Positions 15,469-24,440 of a DNA stretch of 64,000 nt are shown here, one piece after another; within the stretch, counting starts at the first letter, position 1; each line of letters starts with the position of its first letter. Location of the stretch: contig NZ_JBFBCI010000002.1 in the NCBI RefSeq assembly GCF_040683095.1, positions 186,001 to 250,000 on the forward strand, in the 5' to 3' direction. The notes under the pieces were generated by a model. The model saw only the letters and a program-made list of their open reading frames with translations. It ran no database searches and had not been told where the DNA came from. Position numbers and translations under genes: made by a program. This DNA comes from Sphaerisporangium sp040683095. GTDB taxonomy: Bacteria; Actinomycetota; Actinomycetes; Streptosporangiales; Streptosporangiaceae.

Positions 15469-17034
15469 ATGACCCGCGACCTGGACTCCTTGTCCTTCGA
15501 GCCGTTGACCCCGACGTCGTATCTGGATCGTGCCGCGGCAGCGCATGGGGATCGGGTCGGGATGGTGGATGGGCGGTCCCGATGGACGTATGCGGAGCTG
15601 CGTGATCGGTGTCAGCGGTTGGCGGGTGGGTTGGCGTCGTTGGCTGGGGGGCGTCCGGTTGCGGTGTTGGCGCCGAACACGCATGTGTCGTTGGAGGCGC
15701 ATTTCGGGGTGCCGTGGGCGGGGGTGCCGCTGGTCGCGGTGAACACCCGGCTGTCGGTGGGCGAGGTCGCTTACATCCTGGAGCACTCCAAGGCCTCCGT
15801 GCTGGTCCACGACCCGTCGTTCGACGCGCTGGTGGACGAGGTCCTCGCCCGGCTGGACGCCCCGCCGCACCGGATCCGGGCGGGGCAGGAGTACGAGGAC
15901 CTGCTGGGCGCGGCGGAGCCGCTGCACCTGACCCCGACCGACAAGCGGTCGCTGCTGTCGATCAACTACACCTCGGGGACCACGGGCCGCCCGAAGGGCG
16001 TGATGTACCACCACCGGGGCGCGTTCCTGCAGGCCGTGGCGATGGTGGGGCACACCGGGCTGACGCCGTCGAGCGTGCACCTGTGGACGCTGCCGATGTT
16101 CCACTGCAACGGATGGACGTTCCCGTGGGCGGTGACCGCGGCGGCCGCGACGCACGTCTGCCTGCCCAAGGTGGACCCGGCGGAGATCTGGCGACTGCTC
16201 CGGGAGGAGGGCGTCACGCACCTCAACGGGGCGCCGACGGTGCTGTCGATGATCGCCTACGCCAAAGAGGCCGCACCACTGGACCGCACGGTGCGGATCG
16301 CGACCGGTGGGGCGCCGCCGTCGCCGGCGATCCTGCGGCGGATGGCGGAGCTGGGGTTCGAGGTCACGCACCTGTACGGGCTGACCGAGACCTACGGCCC
16401 GGTGATGCTGTGCGACTGGCGCCCGGAGTGGAACGACCACGGCACCGAGGCGCAGGCGCGGCTCAAGGCGCGCCAGGGCGTCGGGAACATGATCTCGTGC
16501 GTGCCGCGGGTGATCGCGGACGACGGCACGGACGTCCCCGCGGACGGTGTCACCATGGGGCAGATCGCGTTGCGCGGCAACAACCTCATGCTCGGCTACC
16601 TCGACGACCCGGAGGCCACCCTGGCGGCGGTGCCGGACGGGTGGTTCCGAACCGGGGACATCGGCGTCGTGCACCCCGACGGATACGTGGAGCTGCGTGA
16701 CCGCTCGAAGGACGTGATCATCTCGGGTGGGGAGAACATCGCGTCGGTCGAGGTGGAGCAGGCGATCATGGACCATTCGGCGGTGCTGGAGGTGGCGGTG
16801 ATCGCGGTGCCGGACGAGCGCTGGGGCGAGGTCCCTGCCGCCTATGTGAGCCTGCGGGAAGGCGCCACAGCCACCGAGGAGGAGATCATCGAGCATGTGA
16901 AGGGCAGGTTGGCCCGGTTCAAGGCGCCGAAGACGGTCACGTTCACCGAGTTGCCGAAGACCTCCACCGGGAAGATCCAGAAGTTCGTGTTGCGGGACAA
17001 TGCCTGGGCCGGGACTGAGAGCCGCATTCGGTGA
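15469..17034 (+). CDS. AMP-dependent acyl-CoA synthetase (medium-chain/DmdB-like)
   Basis: 521 aa; ATG at 15469 preceded by GGAGAGG. ANL motifs: INYTSGTTGRPKGVMYHH (~165-182), HLYGLTETYGP (~303), GWFRTGDIG (~385), the hinge RSKDVIISGGENIASVEVE (~403) and the C-terminal TSTGKIQKF with the adenylation lysine (~508). The length and YHHRGAFLQA/HCNGWTFPW pattern fit the AAE/DmdB-type ligases for short and medium chain acids. Substrate not deducible. Probably controlled by the direct repeats at 15072-15151. Confidence 0.9.
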   Translation: MTRDLDSLSFEPLTPTSYLDRAAAAHGDRVGMVDGRSRWTYAELRDRCQRLAGGLASLAGGRPVAVLAPNTHVSLEAHFGVPWAGVPLVAVNTRLSVGEVAYILEHSKASVLVHDPSFDALVDEVLARLDAPPHRIRAGQEYEDLLGAAEPLHLTPTDKRSLLSINYTSGTTGRPKGVMYHHRGAFLQAVAMVGHTGLTPSSVHLWTLPMFHCNGWTFPWAVTAAAATHVCLPKVDPAEIWRLLREEGVTHLNGAPTVLSMIAYAKEAAPLDRTVRIATGGAPPSPAILRRMAELGFEVTHLYGLTETYGPVMLCDWRPEWNDHGTEAQARLKARQGVGNMISCVPRVIADDGTDVPADGVTMGQIALRGNNLMLGYLDDPEATLAAVPDGWFRTGDIGVVHPDGYVELRDRSKDVIISGGENIASVEVEQAIMDHSAVLEVAVIAVPDERWGEVPAAYVSLREGATATEEEIIEHVKGRLARFKAPKTVTFTELPKTSTGKIQKFVLRDNAWAGTESRIR

Positions 17035-17358
17035 ACGACACGCGTACGGCGACTTCCTGCCGCCTATGCCGCCGCAGGACCTGGAACCGGCTGCGGCGGC
17101 TCGGTCAGACTCCCCGCCTCCCTGCTGCGCGCCTACGGGCCATGGCCACCTCGGCCGACACCGGCGCCGTCCGGGACCCGGCGGGCGCTCACCGGGGCCC
17201 GCCCACCGCACCCGGCGCGTCCCCGCCGGGCGGCGGTCCTCCCCGGCGACCGGGGATGAATACTTGACTCCCGGAGGTTTGCCGGTCCCACATCCTTGTA
17301 ATCGCGTGTCGACCAGGAACAGACTGAGGGGCAGGTCCCCAGCCGTGGAGGTCACGAC
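17035..17358. other. intergenic region before the STAS gene
   Basis: 324 bp, G/C-rich and Pro/Arg/Gly-like in all frames. No gene seen. The last ~90 bp (from about 17260, with TTGACTCCC and a less G/C-rich stretch) probably hold the promoter of the STAS gene. Confidence 0.35.
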
Positions 17359-17730
17359 ATGCCGTTGACGGTAAGTCGGGAGAACCGGCGCGAGTTCACC
17401 GTTATCGCCATCATCGGCGAGGTGGACCTCAACGGTGTGCCCCGGCTGGGCGAGAACATCGAGGAGGCGTTCCACCGCAAGGCCCCTCAACTGATCTTCG
17501 ACCTGTCACGCATGAACTTCATCGACTCCTCCGGCCTGCGCGTCCTGGTCCGGGCCGGCGCCAAGGCCGCCAAATGCGGCGGCACCTGCGCGCTCTGCTG
17601 TCTGTGCCCCACCCCGAGACGCATCCTGAACCTCACCGGCATCGGCGCCGCCTTCGACATCTACCCCTCGGTGGACGCCGCGATGGCGGGCGGCCCCATG
17701 GAGAGCCGGGCATCCCTCAGCCTCTCCTGA
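17359..17730 (+). CDS. STAS-domain anti-sigma factor antagonist
   Basis: 123 aa. A single STAS domain: IIGEVDLNGVPRLGENIEEA, LIFDLSRMNFIDSSGLRVLV with the phosphorylatable serine pair in DSSGL (~55-60). Such proteins bind anti-sigma kinases and free an alternative sigma factor. The middle is unusual in carrying a Cys cluster (CGGTCALCCLC, ~72-82). No anti-sigma kinase or sigma gene is adjacent. It ends 52 bp from the convergent ABC transporter gene. Confidence 0.85.
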   Translation: MPLTVSRENRREFTVIAIIGEVDLNGVPRLGENIEEAFHRKAPQLIFDLSRMNFIDSSGLRVLVRAGAKAAKCGGTCALCCLCPTPRRILNLTGIGAAFDIYPSVDAAMAGGPMESRASLSLS

Positions 17731-17782
17731 CCGGGCTCCGGACCGGCCCGTTCTCCTCACCGGTTTCCCGCCGGCCCTTGGG

Positions 17783-19672
17783 TCAGGCGACGGCCTCGGC
17801 GGCGTCGCGCTCGTCGAACTGGGTGCGGTACAACTCCTCGTAGCGACCGCCCGCGGCGAGCAGGTCCAGGTGGGTGCCGCGCTCGGCCACCCGCCCGTCC
17901 TCGATCACCAGGATGAGGTCGGCCGCGCGGATCGTGGACAGCCGGTGGGCGATCACCACGGCCGTCCGCCCGGCGAGGGCCTCGCCCAGCGCCTCCTGCA
18001 CCGCGGCCTCCGAGGTCGAGTCCAGGTGGGCGGTGGCCTCGTCGAGGATCACGACGCGCGGGCGGGCGAGCAGCAGCCGGGCGATCGTCAGCCGCTGGCG
18101 CTCGCCGCCGGACAGCCGGTACCCCCGCTCACCGACGATCGTGTCCAGCCCGTCGGGCAGGGAGCGCACCAGGCCGTCGAGCCGGGCGCGGCGCAGGACC
18201 TCCCACAGCTCGTCCTCCCCCGCCTCCGGCCGGGCCAGCAGCATGTTGGCGCGGACGGACTCGTGGAACAGGTGCCCGTCCTGGGTGACCATGCCGAGCG
18301 TCGCGCGGATCGACTCGGCGGACAGATCGCGCAGGTCGACGCCCCCGAGCCGCACGGCGCCCGAGTCGACGTCGTACAGGCGGGCCAGGAGCTGGGCGAT
18401 CGTGGACTTGCCCGCGCCCGATGACCCGACCAGCGCGACCATGCGCCCCGGCTCGACGGCGAACGACACGCCGTGCAGTACCTCGGCGCCGCCGCGGGTG
18501 TCGAGCGTGGCGACCTCTTCGAGCGAGGCGAGCGACACCTTGTCGGCCGAGGGGTAGGAGAACCGCACGTCGTCGAACTCGACCGAGACAGGGCCCTCGG
18601 GGACGGCGCGGGCGCCGGGCCTGTCGACGATGAGCGGCTTGAGGTCGAGCACCTCGAAGACCCGCTCGAAGCTCACCAGCGCGCTCATGACCTCGACGCG
18701 CGCGCTGGCCAGGGCGGTGAGCGGCGCGTACAGGCGGGTGAGCAGCAGCGCGAGGGCGACGACGTTGCCCGGTTCGAGCTGGCCGCGCAGGGAGTAGAAG
18801 CCGCCCAGGCCGTACACGATGGCGAGGGCCAGCGCGGAGACCAGCGTCAGGGCGGTGACGAACACCGTCTGGACCATCGCCGTGCGCACGCCGATGTCGC
18901 GGACGCGCCGCGCCCGGGCCGCGAACTCGGCCGACTCGCTCGCGGGCCTGCCGAACAGCTTGATCAGCGTCGCGCCCGGCGCGGAAAACCGCTCGGTCAT
19001 CTGGGTGCTCATCTGCGCGTTGTGGTCGGCCGCCTCGCGCTCCAGGTGGGCCAGGCGCGTGCCCATGCGCCGCGCGGGCAGGACGAACACCGGCAGCAGC
19101 ACCAGCGCGAGCAGCGTGACCTGCCAGGACAGGCCGATCATGACGACGAGCGTGAGCACGAGCGTCACGACGTTGCCGACCACGCCCGACAGGGTGTCGC
19201 TGAAGGCGCGCTGGGCGCCGATGACGTCGTTGTTGAGGCGGCTGACCAGCGCGCCCGTCCTGGTGCGGGTGAAGAACGCGACCGGCATGCGCTGGACGTG
19301 GTCGAACACGGCTCTGCGCAGGTCGAGGATCAGCCCCTCGCCGACGCCGGCCGACAACCAGCGTGTCAGCAGCCCGAGCCCGGCGTCGAGCAGCGCGATG
19401 ACGGCGATCAGCACCGCCAGCGTCACCACCGTGCCGAGCGCCTCGCCGCGCACGATCGCGTCCACGACGCGGCCGGCGAGCACGGGCGAGGCGACCGCGA
19501 GCACCGCCCCCACCACGCTCAGCAGCAGGAACCAGGCCAGCATGCGGCGGTGCGGCCGCGCGAACGCGCCGATGCGCCGCAACGTGGCCTTCGAGAACGG
19601 CCGCCGGTCGTCGCTCGCGTGCATCGCGTGGTACAGCGAATGCCACGCGGTCACTTCCATGTCCATCGTCAC
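17783..19672 (-). CDS. ABC exporter half-transporter (membrane and ATPase domains fused)
   Basis: 629 aa. Six membrane segments occupy ~40-340 (MLAWFLLLSVVGAVLAVASP, VVTLAVLIAVIALLDAGLGL and others). The ATPase domain spans ~375-620: Walker A GSSGAGKST, Q-loop MVTQDG, signature LSGGERQRL, Walker B VVILDEATAHLD and the H-loop IAHRLSTI. It resembles multidrug/lipid exporters rather than CydDC, although cydAB is next door. The GTG at 19672 and the ATG at 19666 are both possible starts. A palindrome at 19800-19817 lies ~130 bp upstream. Confidence 0.92.
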   Translation of the reverse strand: MTMDMEVTAWHSLYHAMHASDDRRPFSKATLRRIGAFARPHRRMLAWFLLLSVVGAVLAVASPVLAGRVVDAIVRGEALGTVVTLAVLIAVIALLDAGLGLLTRWLSAGVGEGLILDLRRAVFDHVQRMPVAFFTRTRTGALVSRLNNDVIGAQRAFSDTLSGVVGNVVTLVLTLVVMIGLSWQVTLLALVLLPVFVLPARRMGTRLAHLEREAADHNAQMSTQMTERFSAPGATLIKLFGRPASESAEFAARARRVRDIGVRTAMVQTVFVTALTLVSALALAIVYGLGGFYSLRGQLEPGNVVALALLLTRLYAPLTALASARVEVMSALVSFERVFEVLDLKPLIVDRPGARAVPEGPVSVEFDDVRFSYPSADKVSLASLEEVATLDTRGGAEVLHGVSFAVEPGRMVALVGSSGAGKSTIAQLLARLYDVDSGAVRLGGVDLRDLSAESIRATLGMVTQDGHLFHESVRANMLLARPEAGEDELWEVLRRARLDGLVRSLPDGLDTIVGERGYRLSGGERQRLTIARLLLARPRVVILDEATAHLDSTSEAAVQEALGEALAGRTAVVIAHRLSTIRAADLILVIEDGRVAERGTHLDLLAAGGRYEELYRTQFDERDAAEAVA

Positions 19673-19799
19673 AACACCCCGTGTTCAGGCGGGCCCGGCG
19701 CTTCGCCGGACCTCTCGGTCGTCCACCGGCCCTCGCGGCGGCCGTGATCACAGGGTGCGCTCCGCGGCCGGTGCGGCGAGCCCACAGAAAACCCTAGAA

Positions 19800-19817
19800 C
19801 CTCAACAAACGTTGAGG
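19800..19817. promoter_or_regulatory. perfect inverted repeat upstream of the ABC exporter
   Basis: CCTCAAC-AAAC-GTTGAGG, 7-bp arms with a 4-bp spacer, between cydB and the ABC exporter. Likely an operator of a TetR/MarR-type regulator located elsewhere. It could also be a weak terminator for cydAB, but no T-run follows. Confidence 0.4.
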
Positions 19818-19858
19818 TCAAGGAGCCTCCTCGGGGCGCCGCGGCCGCGGCAGGGCCG

Positions 19859-20872
19859 TCACTCCGGCGATTCGCCGTCGCGCAGCCCGCGCCGCTGAAG
19901 GTCGATCAGCCACGCCATGGACGGCGCGATCAGGAGCACACCCACCGCGATCACGACCATTGTGGCGACCAGCACCGACATTTCCGCGGCCGCCTGACGG
20001 TAGGTGAGGTTCGGCGGCAGCATGACGGGGTACTGCGCCAGCGGCCATCCCCACAGGATCGCGATCACGCCCAGCATCGCCGCGGCGCGCACCAGCGAGT
20101 AGACCCGCCACCACAGCAGCACGAGCGACGCCACGCCGAACACCGCGCTCGCCACCACCACGGGCAGGGCGCGCCCGGTGAGCCCGTCGTACAGCGGCCG
20201 GGCGTCCCAGCGCAGGGCGGCGAGGCCGCCGAGGGCGACGGCGCCGATGACGACCGCCGCGACCAGCGCGCGGGCGCGGAACCACTCGGCCACCTCTGGC
20301 TTCCCGCCCTCGACCGCGTCGTCGCTCAGATAGGCCCCGGCCAGGTACACGCAGACCAGGACGGCGAGCACGCCGCCGAGGATCGAGGTCGGGTTGAGCC
20401 AGCTCGTGACGATGTTCCCCCTGGCCAGGCCGGGCGGCACCCGGCCGGAGGCGATGCCGCCCGCGACCGTGCCGAGGAAGAAGGGGGTGAGGACCGAGGA
20501 GATCGCGAAGGCCCCGCCGAACAGCCGCCGCTGCCACAGCTCCCGTGCGGCCTTGCGGAACGCGAACGCCGTGCCCCGGGCGATGATCCCGAGCGCGGCG
20601 AGGGTCAGCGGGATGTAGAGGGTGGACATCACCGAGGCGAACACCCCGGGGAAGGCCGTCCACAGCACCACCAGGACGAAGATCAGCCACACGTGGTTGG
20701 CCTCCCAGACCGGCCCGATCGCCCGCTCGATGAGCTTGCGCCGTGGCATGCCGGGACGGCTGCGCCCGGCCATCAGGTCCCAGGCCCCGGCGCCGAAGTC
20801 CGCCCCGGCCAGCAGGGCGTACAAGGTCAGCCCCACCCACATCACCACGAGCACGACGCGCGCGACGTCCAT
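19859..20872 (-). CDS. cydB: cytochrome bd-type ubiquinol oxidase subunit II
   Basis: 337 aa, membrane protein with about eight or nine segments. Typical CydB features are seen: LLAGADFGAGAWDLMAG near the N-terminus and ERAIGPVWEANHVWLIFVLV (~50-70), followed by AFPGVFASVMSTLYIPL. ATG at 20872 overlaps the last base of the cydA stop (TGATG), so the two are coupled. With CydA it forms the bd-type quinol oxidase used at low oxygen. No cydD/cydC pair is found next to it. Confidence 0.93.
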   Translation of the reverse strand: MDVARVVLVVMWVGLTLYALLAGADFGAGAWDLMAGRSRPGMPRRKLIERAIGPVWEANHVWLIFVLVVLWTAFPGVFASVMSTLYIPLTLAALGIIARGTAFAFRKAARELWQRRLFGGAFAISSVLTPFFLGTVAGGIASGRVPPGLARGNIVTSWLNPTSILGGVLAVLVCVYLAGAYLSDDAVEGGKPEVAEWFRARALVAAVVIGAVALGGLAALRWDARPLYDGLTGRALPVVVASAVFGVASLVLLWWRVYSLVRAAAMLGVIAILWGWPLAQYPVMLPPNLTYRQAAAEMSVLVATMVVIAVGVLLIAPSMAWLIDLQRRGLRDGESPE

Positions 20873-22311
20873 CAGCGCGGCCCCGGCGCGGGCTCCGGCT
20901 CCTGCGGCGCGATCACCTGGCCGCCCCGGCGCAGCAGCCGCAGGACGTACAGGGTGACGACGGTGAGCACGAGGTAGACGAGCGTCACGACGACGAACCC
21001 ATTCCACAGCCCCGGAGCGGGGTTCACCGCGTCGAATGTGCGCATGTGACCGTACACCGTCCACGGCTGCCTGCCGACCTCGGTGACCGTCCATCCGGCC
21101 TCGACGGCGATCACCGCCGCCACCCCGGACAGGGCGGCCAGCCGCAGGAACCACGGCGAGCGCGGCGTCCCGCGCCGCCGCCACCAGCTCCAGGCGAGCC
21201 AGGCCGACAGCGCGAGCAGCGCGAAGCCCATCGCGACCATCAGGTCGAAGGCCAGGTGGACGATGCCGACCGGCGCGCGGTCCGGCCTGGGGACGCGGTC
21301 GAGGCCCTGGACGACGGCGTCGAAACTGCCCTTCGCCAGGAAGGACAGCATCTTCGGCACCTCGATGGAGTAGTGCAGCCGGTCGCCGGAGACGATGCCG
21401 CCGATGCTCAGCGGCGCGCCCGCCCGCGTCTGGAAGAGCGCCTCGGCGGCGGCGAACTTGGCCGGCTGGAGCCGGGCGACCTCCCTCCCCGCCCAGTCGC
21501 CCACCACGACCTGGACGGGCGTGAGCGCGGCCGCGAGCGTGAAGGGGACCAGGAAGCCCAGCCTGTGGTAGCGGTCCGTACGTCCCCGCAGCATGCCCGC
21601 CGCGTACACGCCCGCGACGAGGAAGCCGGAGACCATGAACGCCGCCACGATCATGTGCAGGGTCTCGTGCGGCACGGCCGGGTTGAACATCGCCCGCCAC
21701 GGGTTCACGTTCCGCACCACGGCGCCCGCGGGCGTGAAGCCCACCGGCGCGTTCATCCACGCGTTGGCGCAGACGACGAGGAAGGCCGACGCCGTCCCGG
21801 CGAGCAGCACGGGCAGCCCGGCGAGCAGGTGGGCCTTCGGCGTGAGGCGGTTCCAGGAGTAGAGGTAGATGCCGAGGAAGATGGCCTCCACGAAGAAGGC
21901 GACGCCCTCGGCGGCGAACGGCAGGCCGATCACCTGGCCGTAGACGCCCATCATGGCGGGCCACAGCAGGCCCAGCTCGAAGCTGAGGATCGTCCCCGAC
22001 ACCGCGCCCGCCGCGAACAGCACGCCGACCGCCGTGGCCCACTGGTGGGCCAGCCGCATGTACGCGTCGTCGCCCGTGCGGATCGCCCGCCATTCGGCCA
22101 GCAGGATCAGCGCGGGCATGCCGACGCCCAGGCAGGCGAGCACGATGTGCCAGCCGAGCGACAGCGCCATCTGCGTACGCGCCGCGAGGAGGTCCTGCGG
22201 GCTCGCCGGGCCGGCCGCGTTCCGGAGGACCTCCAGGACCCCCGCACCGGCCGTCGCCGCCATGCGCGCCGTTTCGGCGAGCAGGCCCAAGGCCGGCTGC
22301 CACGTCCCCAT
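20872..22311 (-). CDS. cydA: cytochrome bd-type ubiquinol oxidase subunit I
   Basis: 479 aa from the ATG at 22311 (GGGGAGG 5 nt upstream). A longer reading from 22359 lacks such a site. CydA hallmarks: RTQMALSLGWHIVLACLGV with the haem-ligand His, the GTILSFELGLLWPAMMG region, and EAGWTVTEVGRQPWTVYG. The Q-loop between helices 6 and 7 is short, as in the cyanide-insensitive (CioA-like) group. Catalyses quinol oxidation and oxygen reduction in the cell membrane. About 290 bp of non-coding sequence separate it from the divergent small secreted peptide. Confidence 0.93.
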   Translation of the reverse strand: MGTWQPALGLLAETARMAATAGAGVLEVLRNAAGPASPQDLLAARTQMALSLGWHIVLACLGVGMPALILLAEWRAIRTGDDAYMRLAHQWATAVGVLFAAGAVSGTILSFELGLLWPAMMGVYGQVIGLPFAAEGVAFFVEAIFLGIYLYSWNRLTPKAHLLAGLPVLLAGTASAFLVVCANAWMNAPVGFTPAGAVVRNVNPWRAMFNPAVPHETLHMIVAAFMVSGFLVAGVYAAGMLRGRTDRYHRLGFLVPFTLAAALTPVQVVVGDWAGREVARLQPAKFAAAEALFQTRAGAPLSIGGIVSGDRLHYSIEVPKMLSFLAKGSFDAVVQGLDRVPRPDRAPVGIVHLAFDLMVAMGFALLALSAWLAWSWWRRRGTPRSPWFLRLAALSGVAAVIAVEAGWTVTEVGRQPWTVYGHMRTFDAVNPAPGLWNGFVVVTLVYLVLTVVTLYVLRLLRRGGQVIAPQEPEPAPGPR

Positions 22312-22604
22312 CCGCGCCTCCCCCGCGCCGCACCCGCGTGGCGCGCCAGTGGTCGGCACGCGTGTTTCTGCAGGTTAAGGGGTGGGTGCGCCCGCGACGA
22401 GGCTTCCGGCGGCGGCGCGTCGGCGGTTGCCCGAACCCATGCCGGTGGTTTGCCCGCAGCCGGGTGACCATGCCGCGACGGCGTGGTTAGGGTGAGTGCT
22501 GTACCGCGCCGTCTTGGCGTATCCCGGGAAGCCATAGCGACGTTCCGTCGGCCCAGGGGCGAGCTCCAGGGCCGCAGACGAGTCTGGTTACGGAGTTGAT
22601 TCTC

Positions 22605-22745
22605 ATGTTCAGACGACTCATCGCCACCGGCATCCTGCTCACCGTCGCCGTTCTCGCGATGACGGCGCCCGCCTCCGCCGCCCACGTGCGCGGCGGGGAC
22701 GATGATGACGACGACTGGGACGACGAGGACGACGACTGGGACTGA
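22605..22745 (+). CDS. tiny secreted Asp/Trp-rich peptide
   Basis: 46 aa. ATG at 22605, with GGAG 11 nt upstream. Residues 1-27 form a textbook signal peptide: MFRRLIATGILLTVAVLAMT then APASAA, with cleavage probably after ASA or SAA. The mature part is about 20 residues: HVRGG followed by DDDDDDWDDEDDDWD. The tail is extremely acidic with tryptophans and could bind calcium or other cations; this is inference. It stands alone between cydA (divergent) and the ferredoxin/P450 genes (convergent). Too short for most gene finders; no family recognised with confidence. Confidence 0.65.
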   Translation: MFRRLIATGILLTVAVLAMTAPASAAHVRGGDDDDDDWDDEDDDWD

Positions 22746-22919
22746 CGAGTGCCGGTGTCACCGGCGCGGCGCCCCGCGTGACCGCCTGAGGACGGCCGCG
22801 CGTCCCGCGCCCCGGCACGGCGCCGCCCTGCGAGAGGTCGTCGCGGGGCGACGCCCGTCCGGGCGCTCACGCGCGCGCGGCCGCCGCGGACCCCGGCGAG
22901 CCGACCGGCCTCGCCGGGC

Positions 22920-23111
22920 TCACGAGATGGACAGCGCGCCGGACGGGCAGACCTGCACGGCGCGCCGGACCGCCCCCTCCTTGTCGGCGGGGGGCTCGGG
23001 AAGCAGCACCACGACCGTGCCGTCCTCCTCGCTCTGGTCGAACACCTCGGCGGCGGTGAGCACGCACATGCCCGCGCCGATGCAGACGTCGGTGTCCGCT
23101 TTGATCCGCAT
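22920..23111 (-). CDS. [3Fe-4S] ferredoxin of the P450 unit
   Basis: 63 aa; ATG at 23111. The cysteine pattern CIGAGMC followed later by CPSGAL is that of small single-cluster ferredoxins paired with actinomycete CYP105-type P450s: three cluster cysteines, with the second position of the usual four replaced (here by Ala). It delivers electrons to the P450 encoded 11 bp upstream. The stop lies far from other genes on this strand, so the pair is a bicistronic unit. Confidence 0.9.
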   Translation of the reverse strand: MRIKADTDVCIGAGMCVLTAAEVFDQSEEDGTVVVLLPEPPADKEGAVRRAVQVCPSGALSIS

Positions 23112-23122
23112 GAGCAAACCTC

Positions 23123-24319
23123 CTACCAGGCGACCGGCAACCGGTGAACGCCGTAGATGGCCATGTTGGACCGCATCGCGACCTCCTCCTCCGGCGTCGC
23201 GAGGCGGAGCCCCGGGAAGCGACGCAGCAGCGCCGGGTATCCGATGCGCATCTCGATGCGGGCGAGCTGCTGCCCGAGACACTGGTGGACGCCGTGACCG
23301 AACGAGAGGTGCCCGGTGGCCTGCCGCGTGATGTCCAGCGTATCGGGGGATTCGAACCGCCCGGGATCACGGTTCGCGGCGCCGAGCGAGAGCGTCACGG
23401 ACTCGCCGGCCTTGATGGTGTACCCCTCGATCTCGGCGTCCTCCAGCGCGGTCCTGATCGGGCCGATGTGGACGATCGTGAGGTACCTCAGCAGCTCCTC
23501 CACGGCGGAGTCGGCCAGTGAGGGGTCGTCGCGCAGCGCGGCGAGCTGGGCGGGGTTCTTCAGCAGGGTGTAGGTGCCGAGCGCGAGCATGTTCGCGGTG
23601 GTCTCGTGGCCGGCGATGAGCATGAGCACCGAGGCTCCGGCGATCTCGATGTCGGTGAGCTCCCCGGTCGCGATCAGACCGCCGATCAGGTCGTCGCCCG
23701 GCTCGGCGCGCTTGAGGGTGACCAGGCCGCGGATGTAGTCCACCAGGTTCTCCATCGCCCCCTTCGCCTGCTCGATGGACGACTCCAGGCTCAGCAGGGT
23801 GGTCGAGTCGCGCTGGAAGCGGTCGTGGTCGTCGTACGGGACGCCGAGCAGTTCGCAGATGACCAGGGACGGGATCGGCAGGGCGAACTCCCGCACGAGG
23901 TCGGCGGGCGCCCCCACCTGTTCCATGGCGTCGAGCCGGTCGGCGGTGATCTTCTCGATCCGCGGTTCGAGCTGCCGCATGCGGCGGACGGTGAACTGGC
24001 CGGTGAGCAGGCGGCGGAAGCGCGTGTGCTCGGGCGGGTCCTCGCGGATGAAGAACCCGGGCAGCTTGGCCAGGGTCTGCACCCGTGCGCGCTGGCTGAT
24101 CGGCGGGTGCAGGCGCGGGGTCTCGGCGCTGAAGCGGGGGTCGGCGAGCACCGCGCGCACCGCGGAGTATCCGGTGGCGAGCCAGCCGACGTGGTCGTCG
24201 GCGTACAGCATCGGCCGGATCGGGCCCTCCTCGCGCCATCGCCCCAGGTCTCCGGGAGGATCGAACGGTTCCTCCCGGGACAGGGGAAGGGTGACCGGCT
24301 CGGGCATAACGTTGGCCAT
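23123..24319 (-). CDS. cytochrome P450 (CYP105-like)
   Basis: 398 aa, normal for soluble bacterial P450s. ATG at 24319 follows AGGAG. Motifs: PPEHTRFRRLLTGQFTVRRM (C-helix region, ~94-113), the I-helix oxygen-activation site LIAGHETTANM (~230), ExxR in VEELLRYL (~270), and the haem loop FGHGVHQCLGQQLARIEM with the Cys ligand (~335-350). Hydroxylates an unknown substrate using the downstream ferredoxin. Divergent from a TetR gene, which is its probable regulator. Confidence 0.93.
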   Translation of the reverse strand: MANVMPEPVTLPLSREEPFDPPGDLGRWREEGPIRPMLYADDHVGWLATGYSAVRAVLADPRFSAETPRLHPPISQRARVQTLAKLPGFFIREDPPEHTRFRRLLTGQFTVRRMRQLEPRIEKITADRLDAMEQVGAPADLVREFALPIPSLVICELLGVPYDDHDRFQRDSTTLLSLESSIEQAKGAMENLVDYIRGLVTLKRAEPGDDLIGGLIATGELTDIEIAGASVLMLIAGHETTANMLALGTYTLLKNPAQLAALRDDPSLADSAVEELLRYLTIVHIGPIRTALEDAEIEGYTIKAGESVTLSLGAANRDPGRFESPDTLDITRQATGHLSFGHGVHQCLGQQLARIEMRIGYPALLRRFPGLRLATPEEEVAMRSNMAIYGVHRLPVAW

Positions 24320-24415
24320 GAGACGCTCCTTGACTGGACGCTCTTACGGAACTTGACCAGATTTGCTCTCCCAAGAAAACAGTACCTCCTCCGAAGTTGC
24401 AATGGCTGAAAAAAA

Positions 24416-24426
24416 GCATCAGATGC
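24416..24426. promoter_or_regulatory. candidate TetR operator in the P450/TetR divergent promoter
   Basis: GCATC-A-GATGC, a perfect 11-bp palindrome, 14 bp before the TetR start and inside an A-rich stretch unlike the surrounding sequence. The position suits repression of both divergent genes by the TetR protein. Confidence 0.45.
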
Positions 24427-24440
24427 AGTAAAATTCCGTC

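Noticed and set aside
17783..22311. ABC exporter as CydC or CydD because it follows cydAB
   Set aside because: Membrane-domain sequence resembles multidrug exporters, only one half-transporter is present, and a 186-bp gap with a palindrome separates it from cydB.
19859..22471. single 870-aa protein covering cydA and cydB
   Set aside because: The frame is only real from 20872 leftward (cydB); the first part is out of frame with cydA, whose motifs lie in another frame.
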